A program made the position numbers and the translations under genes. 5,009 bases of DNA from Vulcanimicrobiota bacterium (lineage in GTDB: Bacteria; Vulcanimicrobiota; Vulcanimicrobiia; Vulcanimicrobiales; Vulcanimicrobiaceae). Where the stretch lies: contig JAFAHB010000314.1 in the NCBI GenBank assembly GCA_019237435.1, forward strand, positions 1-5,009, written 5' to 3'. Below are positions 1 to 5,009 of the stretch, one piece after another. Numbering within the stretch: position 1 is the stretch's first letter; each line of letters starts with the position of its first letter. The notes below the pieces were generated by a model, which saw only the letters and a list, made by a program, of their open reading frames with translations, made no database searches and was not told where the DNA came from.

Positions 1-26
1 CAGAAGCGCTGGCCGCCATTACCGGT

Positions 27-1106
27 TCACGAGGACGCGTTGCCTTTGAGGGCGATGATACCGGCGGTAAACGGCGAGGCTACGCTCGTGCCGCAGACGC
101 CGTTCCATCCGCCGTAGATGCCGATGTACACGGCAACGCCCGGCGAGCAACCCGACTCGAGCGAGATGTCGGCATCGGTGCGGTTGCTGCAGTCCGGATC
201 GTGCTGCCATGACGGCTTGCTGATGCTGCCGCCGCCAAGGTTGCTCGAATCCGCGCAACCGGCTCCCGCGTCGTTCCAGATCGTTTCACTGTACGTAGAG
301 CCGCTGCGGGCAAGTTGTGTGCCGCCGACCGCGATTACGCTGTCGAGTACCGACGGAGCGCCGATATTATCGAACGCGGCGTCACCCGACGATGCGAGAT
401 ACGCGATGCCGTTCGTGTTGAAGTAGTTGGGGAAGTTCGAGTCGCCGCAGTTTGCCGATCCGTAGCAGATCCAGCTGTTGCTGAGAATCGTCGCGCCAAT
501 CGCGACGGCCGATTTCTCAGCCGCTTCGAAATCGCTGATGCCGCCTTTGGCTTCCATCAGAGCGATGTTGCACTTCGGGCAGGCTGCGGAAACCATATCG
601 ATGTCGAGATCGGTCTCGAGGCACCAACCATAACCCGTGCAATCGGGAGGATAGTTAGACTGCTGGCCGTTCTCGTTGTACTTCGTTAAGTTGCCCGTGC
701 CCAGCCCATACTCGCTGCGATAGGACGCGAGATCGGTCGACGCAGCGGCGAGGTCGCCGGCCTCGATGACCGCGACGGTCGTCCCGCTGCCGTTTCCGAG
801 TTCGTGGGTGATGTCGTATGCAGCCTCGAGCTGTTGGGCCGTGAAGCCGCAACTCGACGATGGCGAGCACAGCGGCGTCACGCCGCCTTTTTGGACCTGC
901 AGCGCTAAGCACGTCGGCTTGCCGACGACTTGCGGACACATCGTCCTGGCTTGATGCTTGCTCATCCACTGCGGCATCGCTTTGTAGGTCAATGCGCTGC
1001 CTTGGGAACCGCCGGACGCTGCCGGCATACTCGAGGTGCCGCCGTTACAAGCGGCGAGCGCGAGCGCCGCAACGAGCGGCGCCACAAGTTTCAAGGATCC
1101 GTTCAC
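27..1106 (-). CDS. Sedolisin-family (S53) serine-carboxyl peptidase, predicted lipoprotein, C-terminally shortened
   Basis: A predicted secreted endopeptidase of 359 residues. S53 enzymes usually act at acidic pH with a Ser-Glu-Asp triad. The N-terminus is a lipoprotein signal (hydrophobic stretch ending LALAAC, lipid-bearing Cys20). The core begins near residue 87 (GFTAQQLEAAY). The Glu/Asp pair is E164 and D168 in LETDLD, the oxyanion Asp is D242 in SSGD, and the catalytic serine is S341 in CGTSVASP. Fourteen further cysteines suggest disulfides. The N-terminal spacer is only about 65 residues, so the large pro-kumamolisin prodomain is absent. The start is GTG, supported by AAGGAG five bases upstream. 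The TGA stop comes 18 residues after S341, before the region that holds the calcium site in sedolisins. In-frame sequence past the stop (TGNGGQRF) still looks family-like, so this may be a nonsense-truncated gene. It is divergent from the phosphoesterase. The family assignment is firm; activity is uncertain. Confidence 0.88.
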   Translation of the reverse strand: MNGSLKLVAPLVAALALAACNGGTSSMPAASGGSQGSALTYKAMPQWMSKHQARTMCPQVVGKPTCLALQVQKGGVTPLCSPSSSCGFTAQQLEAAYDITHELGNGSGTTVAVIEAGDLAAASTDLASYRSEYGLGTGNLTKYNENGQQSNYPPDCTGYGWCLETDLDIDMVSAACPKCNIALMEAKGGISDFEAAEKSAVAIGATILSNSWICYGSANCGDSNFPNYFNTNGIAYLASSGDAAFDNIGAPSVLDSVIAVGGTQLARSGSTYSETIWNDAGAGCADSSNLGGGSISKPSWQHDPDCSNRTDADISLESGCSPGVAVYIGIYGGWNGVCGTSVASPFTAGIIALKGNASS

Positions 1107-1111
1107 AAAAG

Positions 1112-1117
1112 CTCCTT
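1112..1117 (-). promoter_or_regulatory. Ribosome binding site of the S53 peptidase
   Basis: On the minus strand AAGGAG stands five bases before the GTG at 1106-1104. It is a near-perfect Shine-Dalgarno sequence and fixes the start codon, and the lipoprotein signal begins immediately after it. Confidence 0.8.
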
Positions 1118-1269
1118 TTTAAATCTGAGGTCGGTCTGGGAAGGTCCAGTATTTAGAAAACGATGAGGACCGGGCCTCCCGCTCGCTTGTCTTACTAAAA
1201 AAATTCTTGCGGGGCGGTCGCCCCCTGGCCTGCCCTGCTGCACCGGCGTCGGCTTCGACCCGCGGCAAG

Positions 1270-1278
1270 GGAGGAAGG
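1270..1278 (+). promoter_or_regulatory. Ribosome binding site candidate of the phosphoesterase
   Basis: GGAGGAAGG lies nine bases before an in-frame GTG at 1288. The ATG at 1306, the other plausible start, has no purine-rich motif in the expected interval, so this site favours the GTG. Confidence 0.5.
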
Positions 1279-1287
1279 CGCCGCGAC

Positions 1288-2646
1288 GTGCGTTATTTGG
1301 CTAGAATGAAGTGGCTTCTCCACTCGTCGGCGCTCGCTGTGTCGCTTGCTTGCACAGCGTGTTCGTCCGCACCGATCGCCCCGACGCTGCCTTCGTCTGC
1401 CGGCTCGGAATTCGTGCAGTCGATCGCGTCTAACGGGGCCGGCAAGATCGAGCACATCGTCTGGGTGGTTCAAGAAAACCGCAGTTTCAACGGCATCTTT
1501 GAAGGATATCCCGGCGCTAAGACTGCGTCGAGCGGCGAGGATTCGTTCGGGCATACGATTGCATTGAAGCCGATTTCGCTCAGAACCGTTTACGAAATCG
1601 ACCACTCCGCGTTCGCCATGTTCAGTGCGTGCCACGGTAGGGGCAAGCTTCCGGGGACGAAGTGCCGCATGGACGGCTTCAACCTCGAGCATCAGTACAG
1701 CGGCCCGCTCAACGGTCAGTACTCCTACGCTCCTCACCGTGAGACCAAACCGTATTGGGACATGGCGCATCAATGGGTGCTCGCTGACGAGATGTTTGCC
1801 TCGCAGCTCGACGAGAGTTTCGTCGCGCACCAGTACATCATCGCGGCGCAGGCTCAGTCCAGCGTCGATGTACCGTACATGTATTGGGGCTGCGGCGGCA
1901 CGAAGGGCAACATGGTCGAGATACTCAAGCACAACCGCAGGTACGGCGGACTGCAGCGGCCCTGCTTCGACTACGAAACGCTTGGCGACGAACTCGATAA
2001 AGCGGGGTTGGAGTGGCGATTCTACACAAGCCATTACCGCAAGCCCTTGAGCGGGCTCTGGTCGGGCTATCAAGCGGTCCGCCACATTTTTCGCGGGCCC
2101 GATTGGAGAGCGGACGTCATTACTCCCCAAAAACGGTTTCTCACCGACGTGGCGGCCGGCAAGCTCGCGAGCTTTACGTGGATCACGCCGCTCTGCCCCG
2201 ATTCCGATCATCTCGACTGCGGCGGCGGATTCGGTCCATCGTGGGTCACGTCGGTCGTAAATGCCGTCGGCGAAAGCAAGTTTTGGAAGACGACCGTGAT
2301 ATTCGTGATGTGGGACGACTGGGGCGGCATCTACGATCCCGTGCCGCCGCCGTTTGAAGATTACGACGGGTTGGGCTTTCGCGTGCCGCTGATCGTGATC
2401 TCGCCGTATGCCAAGCAGAACTACGTCTCGCATACACAATACGAGACGGCAAGCGTGCTGCGATTCGCCGAAGACACCTTCGGTCTGGCTCACCTTTCGG
2501 CGTCGGACGCTCGCGCGACGTCGCCGGCCGGCGACTGCTTCGATTTCACCCAGGCGCCTCGCCGATTCGTGCCGATTCAGGCGCCGCAAGACGGGTCATT
2601 TTTCCTGGCTCAGCCTAACGATTTGCAAATTCCGGACGAGCAGTAG
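1288..2646 (+). CDS. Phospholipase C / acid phosphatase (AcpA-like) family phosphoesterase, predicted lipoprotein
   Basis: A predicted exported phosphoesterase of 452 residues, family PF04185 (non-hemolytic phospholipase C and AcpA-type acid phosphatases), hydrolysing phosphodiesters or phosphomonoesters outside the cytoplasm. The signal peptide has a basic start (R2, R6, K8), then a hydrophobic run ending SLACTAC; Cys22 fits the lipobox pattern, with Cys25 as an alternative. Metal and nucleophile motifs match the AcpA set: E63-N64 in QENRSFN, S177 in DESFVAHQ, and D343-D344 in MWDDWGG. The C-terminal part holds GFRVPLIVISPYAK and YVSHTQYE, both typical of the family. The length is within the family range and the gene looks intact, ending in TAG. 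The start is taken as GTG because of the upstream GGAGGAAGG; ATG at 1306 would give 446 residues with the same signal peptide. Substrate (phospholipid or phosphomonoester) cannot be told from sequence. Confidence 0.92.
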   Translation: MRYLARMKWLLHSSALAVSLACTACSSAPIAPTLPSSAGSEFVQSIASNGAGKIEHIVWVVQENRSFNGIFEGYPGAKTASSGEDSFGHTIALKPISLRTVYEIDHSAFAMFSACHGRGKLPGTKCRMDGFNLEHQYSGPLNGQYSYAPHRETKPYWDMAHQWVLADEMFASQLDESFVAHQYIIAAQAQSSVDVPYMYWGCGGTKGNMVEILKHNRRYGGLQRPCFDYETLGDELDKAGLEWRFYTSHYRKPLSGLWSGYQAVRHIFRGPDWRADVITPQKRFLTDVAAGKLASFTWITPLCPDSDHLDCGGGFGPSWVTSVVNAVGESKFWKTTVIFVMWDDWGGIYDPVPPPFEDYDGLGFRVPLIVISPYAKQNYVSHTQYETASVLRFAEDTFGLAHLSASDARATSPAGDCFDFTQAPRRFVPIQAPQDGSFFLAQPNDLQIPDEQ

Positions 2647-2647
2647 T

Positions 2648-4021
2648 TCACGTACGCAAGCCGCGCATGATCTTGCCCTCGGTGTTGAGGTAGTAACGGG
2701 TCGCATCGAATCTCGGCGAGTCGGCGAACATCAGATACAGATATTTGAAGTTCTCCGAGAACGAATACGCCGGGAAATAATCGCCTTGCCGCATCGGGCG
2801 GGTGCGCACGTCGGTGAGCACGGTGTATCCGCCCGGGGCACGGCAATGTTCGCGCAGCGCGCGAAAGTAACGATAGGCGGTCCGGCGATACTGCTCGTCG
2901 TGGGTGAGAAACCATAAATCGAAGGCCGCGTTCGGATACTCGGGGCGCAGCCAGTAGCGCGGGTCCATGATGGAAAGATCGGGATAAAAAATCACTTCGG
3001 GGATCAGCTCGTAGCGATCGAGCACGGCCGTCCATGAACTGTAAAACGCCTCGCCCACGGCGCGATAGCCGCCTTTCGCCACCAATTCGGCGTAAAACGA
3101 CGACAGCTCCGTGATCGAGCCATCCCCCGTCGGCAAACCAGTGCGGAAATCGACCGTCTTGAACCACAACCGTCCGTTGACGCGCGTCAACTTGTACGCG
3201 AGCATCGCCTTGGTGAGCATCGTCCACCAGGTGCGGCAGCGCTCGATTCCCAACATCTGCCAAGCGCCCCAGAGATATTCGTAAAAAGAATCCGCCGGCT
3301 CGTCCGGGGCGACGTCCTCGCTGCCGACGTACTCACCTTTTTCGACGTTGAACGTCGTGCCGAGCAAGTCGAGGGATGATCGTTTCGCGATCGCCGCTTC
3401 GTACGCCTTAAGCGAAGCATCGAGGTACTTTTGATCTCCGGTAAGGCGAGTGAGATCCCCGAACTCCAAGACGTTCGAGCCGATTTCCGCAAGATTGCTC
3501 TCGGGCTTGCTGACTGCGCCCGTTTGGAGATTGGCATAACGATACGGAGCTCCCGACGGTGATTTCGTGAAGCAGGGCAACAAGCGATCGGCTAAGTCGC
3601 GTGCTCCGTCGAGCATAAACTTTTCTCCGGTAGCGTAGTAACCGGCGAGCAGACCCGCGACCATTCGAATGACGGCTTCAAACATTTGCACGTCGCCATC
3701 TACGTCGAAATTGAGGTGCGAGCGCAGCCATCTGACGCATGCATCGAGCTCACTATCGAGCTCCATGACGTAGAGCGAATCGAGCGCCTCGATGATCGAG
3801 AGCCCGAATGAAGTATCGGCGAGAAAGAAGTTCTTCGGAGTTCCGCTGATGGGCCGAAACTCGTCATAACCCCACGCGAACTGCTTGTAACCGCCCCAAG
3901 CGTGAACGAACTCGTCGCGGACTTGCCGTGCGATTTCTTGCGGACCGGGCATGCCCTGCATGCCCGACGTCGTCGCAACCGCGGACGCGGCAGCCGCTCC
4001 AAGAAATTCGGCGCGTTTCAA
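2648..4021 (-). CDS. Glycoside hydrolase family 47 protein (class I alpha-mannosidase-like), exported
   Basis: A protein of 457 residues with the (alpha/alpha)7-barrel signatures of GH47, whose members remove alpha-1,2-linked mannose in a calcium-dependent inverting reaction. Visible landmarks in order: VRDEFVHAWGGYKQFAWGYDEF (34-55), IIEALDSLYVMEL (76-88), FEAVIRMVAGLLAGYY (114-129), LTGDQKYLDAS (193-203), ADSFYEYLWGAW (243-254), YWLRPEYPNAAFDLW (356-370), SFSENFKYLYLMF (420-432) and YYLNTEGK (443-450). The acidic catalytic positions known for the family are present as E115, D244 and E361; T447 matches the calcium-binding threonine of the usual NTEAHP motif, here NTEGKI. The N-terminus KRAEFLGAAAAS resembles a Tat signal with the second arginine replaced by alanine. 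The start is TTG with no clear Shine-Dalgarno; the frame is closed by TGA at 4063-4061, so few other starts exist. It is convergent with the phosphoesterase and divergent from the membrane protein. Confidence 0.9.
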   Translation of the reverse strand: MKRAEFLGAAAASAVATTSGMQGMPGPQEIARQVRDEFVHAWGGYKQFAWGYDEFRPISGTPKNFFLADTSFGLSIIEALDSLYVMELDSELDACVRWLRSHLNFDVDGDVQMFEAVIRMVAGLLAGYYATGEKFMLDGARDLADRLLPCFTKSPSGAPYRYANLQTGAVSKPESNLAEIGSNVLEFGDLTRLTGDQKYLDASLKAYEAAIAKRSSLDLLGTTFNVEKGEYVGSEDVAPDEPADSFYEYLWGAWQMLGIERCRTWWTMLTKAMLAYKLTRVNGRLWFKTVDFRTGLPTGDGSITELSSFYAELVAKGGYRAVGEAFYSSWTAVLDRYELIPEVIFYPDLSIMDPRYWLRPEYPNAAFDLWFLTHDEQYRRTAYRYFRALREHCRAPGGYTVLTDVRTRPMRQGDYFPAYSFSENFKYLYLMFADSPRFDATRYYLNTEGKIMRGLRT

Positions 4022-4106
4022 CAGAAGAGCGCGGGTTCGCTGCCCAATCGTGCCAATCCGTCACGCGAGGACGAGCGCAAACCGAATCCCGAACGTATCG
4101 GCGACG
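4022..4106. other. Divergent intergenic region between GH47 and membrane protein genes
   Basis: This 85-base gap separates a TTG start (minus) from an ATG start (plus). Neither start has a convincing Shine-Dalgarno sequence. Two adjacent near-identical decamers, TGCCCAATCG and TGCCAATCCG, lie at 4041-4060 and are the only structured element I see. No convincing sigma-70 type promoter could be read on either strand. Confidence 0.4.
4041..4060 (+). repeat. Tandem decamer pair in the divergent gap
   Basis: TGCCCAATCG is followed directly by TGCCAATCCG. The two share TGCC and AATC and differ by the place of one C. The ten-base period equals about one helical turn, as in some operators, but two copies this short can arise by chance. 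Confidence 0.3.
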
Positions 4107-4742
4107 ATGCAAGGTTGGATTCCACCGCTTCCGGTGGCGCTCGGGATGGCCGCGCTAGGATTTTCGTGGATCGTGCTCTTTGGCGCCGCGCGCGACGGCG
4201 TACCGGTTGGCCTCACGCTTCCCGCATTGGGATGGGTGCATCTCGTTGCGCTCGGCTGGATCACCCTAGTTGCGCTGAGCATTCTGCTGCACGTAATCCC
4301 GGCGTTTTTGGGCGTCGAATGGCGCAGCCGGAGCCTGGCACGCGCTGCCACGCTAGTTTTCGCCGCCGGTGCGGGCACGTTGGTCGTCGGCTTTTCGGCT
4401 TCGAATCTCGCAACGCTGCAGGCGGGCGCATGGATCACGCTGCCGGCGCTTCTGATCTACACGATTGCAGCGTGTGAGCCGCTTTTCGAAGCGATACGCC
4501 GAAAAGGAACGGCGCGGGCCGTCGCTCGCGCATTCGGAACGACCCTCGTGCTGCTGCTGATCACAGCCGCGCTCGGCTTCTCGTTCGCGCTGGCTTTGAC
4601 GGGCGGAGCGCCGGCGACGCTGCTGCAGCAACTCCCCAAGGCGCACGCGTTGCTTGGAATCGTAGGCTGGCTGTCCTTGCTCGTCGCCGGCGTTTCGGCG
4701 CGCACGATGGGTCCAATCGCCGGAGAAGCTCACGGCACGTAA
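4107..4742 (+). CDS. Multi-pass membrane protein, heme-copper oxidase subunit I-like; N-terminal part of a frameshifted gene
   Basis: This open frame gives 211 residues with about six hydrophobic segments, near residues 8-26, 39-61, 79-97, 105-123, 146-165 and 178-197. Histidines sit at membrane positions: H45 in GWVHLVALGW, H62 in LLHVIPAF and H180 in KAHALLGIVGW. This layout resembles the subunit I-like proteins of the heme-copper oxidase / nitric oxide reductase superfamily, which often stand alone; that assignment is from memory of motifs and is tentative. The frame ends MGPIAGEAHGT then TAA, but hydrophobic sequence continues in another frame, so this is probably only part of the protein. 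The start is ATG at 4107; an upstream ATG at 3951 would overlap the GH47 coding sequence and adds an arginine-rich tail, so I reject it. ATG at 4146 is a possible later start. No clear ribosome binding site precedes either. Confidence 0.6.
   Translation: MQGWIPPLPVALGMAALGFSWIVLFGAARDGVPVGLTLPALGWVHLVALGWITLVALSILLHVIPAFLGVEWRSRSLARAATLVFAAGAGTLVVGFSASNLATLQAGAWITLPALLIYTIAACEPLFEAIRRKGTARAVARAFGTTLVLLLITAALGFSFALALTGGAPATLLQQLPKAHALLGIVGWLSLLVAGVSARTMGPIAGEAHGT
4122..4137 (+). other. Short perfect hairpin at the start of the membrane protein gene
   Basis: CCACCG and CGGTGG form a six-base-pair stem around the four-base loop CTTC. It lies 15 bases into the gene if translation starts at 4107, or just ahead of the alternative ATG at 4146. 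There is no following T-tract, so it is not a terminator. Any effect on translation is speculation. Confidence 0.35.
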
Positions 4743-5009
4743 TCTCAAGCAGCGCATTACTAGCAGGCATTATTTTGGCGGCCGTGGGTGTTACGCTGCA
4801 AAACTACGTCGCACTGCTCGCCGGCAGCGTGTTACTGATTTTCGGCGGCCTCGTTTACGCCGCCGATCTCTGGCAAATGCTGGCGCGCGCAACGGTAACT
4901 CACCGGCCTCCGCAAGCGTCGATGACCTGCGCTTCCGCCGGCGGCATCGTAGCGGGCTGCTTTTCGCCGGCACCGTCCTCGGTCAGGCGTGGGGCGCGGC
5001 GACCGTCTA
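4743..5009 (+). pseudogene. Frameshifted continuation of the membrane protein gene, cut by the window edge
   Basis: After the TAA at 4740-4742 a different frame (codons beginning at 4742, 4745 and so on) reads ISSSALLAGIILAAVGV, then NYVALLAGSVLLIFGGLVYAADLW, then ATVTHRPPQAS. That is two good transmembrane helices and a basic loop, as expected for the next part of the upstream protein. From about 4957 a third frame gives GLLFAGTVLGQAWGAATV, again helix-like, while the second frame turns into Pro/Ser/Arg-rich sequence. Each change equals one missing base (or two extra). Either the gene is decaying, or the assembly has single-base errors. A separate small gene starting in this frame (for example TTG near 4775) is possible but explains less. 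The end of the gene lies outside the window. Confidence 0.5.

Larger units (their letters stand above)
1107..1287. other. Divergent intergenic region between peptidase and phosphoesterase genes
   Basis: This 181-base gap must hold the promoters of both divergent genes. It contains an AT-richer patch around 1150-1160 and another at 1194-1206 (ACTAAAAAAATTC). I tested both strands for -35/-10 pairs with 16-18 base spacing and saw none worth calling. A short imperfect GAGG/CCTC dyad near 1165-1178 is too weak to call a terminator or operator. The right part up to 1287 is GC-rich and open in the phosphoesterase frame, but it is Arg/Pro/Ala-rich and precedes a good signal peptide, so I treat it as leader. 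Confidence 0.5.

Noticed and set aside
315..689. Plus-strand open frame of 124 codons inside the peptidase gene
   Set aside because: It is Arg-rich, lacks recognisable motifs, and lies antisense to conserved S53 catalytic sequence.
1161..1180. GAGG/CCTC dyad as terminator or operator
   Set aside because: The stem is only four pairs with no T-tract, and a terminator is not expected between divergent genes.
1302..1307. TAGAAT resembling a -10 box at the phosphoesterase start
   Set aside because: No -35-like element stands 16-18 bases upstream, and the bases overlap the ATG candidate and the coding region.
1195..2589. Antisense open frame of 464 codons opposite the phosphoesterase gene
   Set aside because: Its translation is rich in Arg, Ala and Val with no signal peptide or motif I recognise. 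Long antisense frames are common opposite GC-rich genes, and the plus strand here has an unmistakable conserved family.
4040..4058. Sigma-54-like TGGCACG on the minus strand upstream of the GH47 gene
   Set aside because: The -24 part is good, but the -12 GC dinucleotide is one base too close and the TT before it is missing. Sigma-54 does not tolerate that spacing change well.
3951..4106. Upstream ATG at 3951 that would lengthen the membrane protein by 52 residues
   Set aside because: The added part overlaps the GH47 N-terminus on the other strand and reads as Arg-rich, non-membrane sequence before a natural hydrophobic start at MQGW.
1..5009. CRISPR array, transposon, tRNA/rRNA or defence-type system
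   Set aside because: No spaced repeats, terminal inverted repeats with a transposase, cloverleaf or rRNA-like segments, or defence domains could be recognised in any frame.

Overview
The window is a GC-rich bacterial segment with four protein-coding loci and no RNA genes, mobile elements or CRISPR arrays that I can see. Three loci encode exported hydrolases and the fourth a multi-pass membrane protein. The organism is probably an uncultivated, acid-tolerant soil-type lineage. The short, cysteine-rich S53 peptidase style recalls Candidatus Eremiobacterota or neighbouring phyla, but that is a recollection of protein style and nothing here proves it. The apparent frameshifts at the right end would also fit a metagenome assembly.

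Left to right: (1) a minus-strand lipoprotein of the sedolisin family (S53 serine-carboxyl peptidase), with all catalytic motifs but a TGA just after the catalytic serine motif; family-like sequence continues in frame beyond that TGA to the window edge. (2) A 181-base divergent intergenic region with a clear ribosome binding site on each side. (3) A plus-strand lipoprotein of the phospholipase C / AcpA-type acid phosphatase family (PF04185), complete. (4) A minus-strand glycoside hydrolase family 47 protein (class I alpha-1,2-mannosidase fold) with a Tat-like but single-arginine signal, convergent with (3) and one base from it. (5) An 85-base divergent gap. (6) A plus-strand hydrophobic protein resembling the subunit I-like proteins of the heme-copper oxidase superfamily; its open frame ends at 4742, but convincing membrane-protein sequence continues in a second and then a third frame to the end of the window, so it looks frameshifted.

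The three exported enzymes (protease, phosphoesterase, alpha-mannosidase) could together attack mannoprotein or phosphomannan material such as fungal cell walls. This is inference from adjacency: they are not one operon, being arranged divergently and convergently. I found no novel multi-gene system. The most notable points are the bacterial GH47 enzyme, the peptidase cut short at its calcium-site region, and the two apparent frameshifts in the membrane protein.
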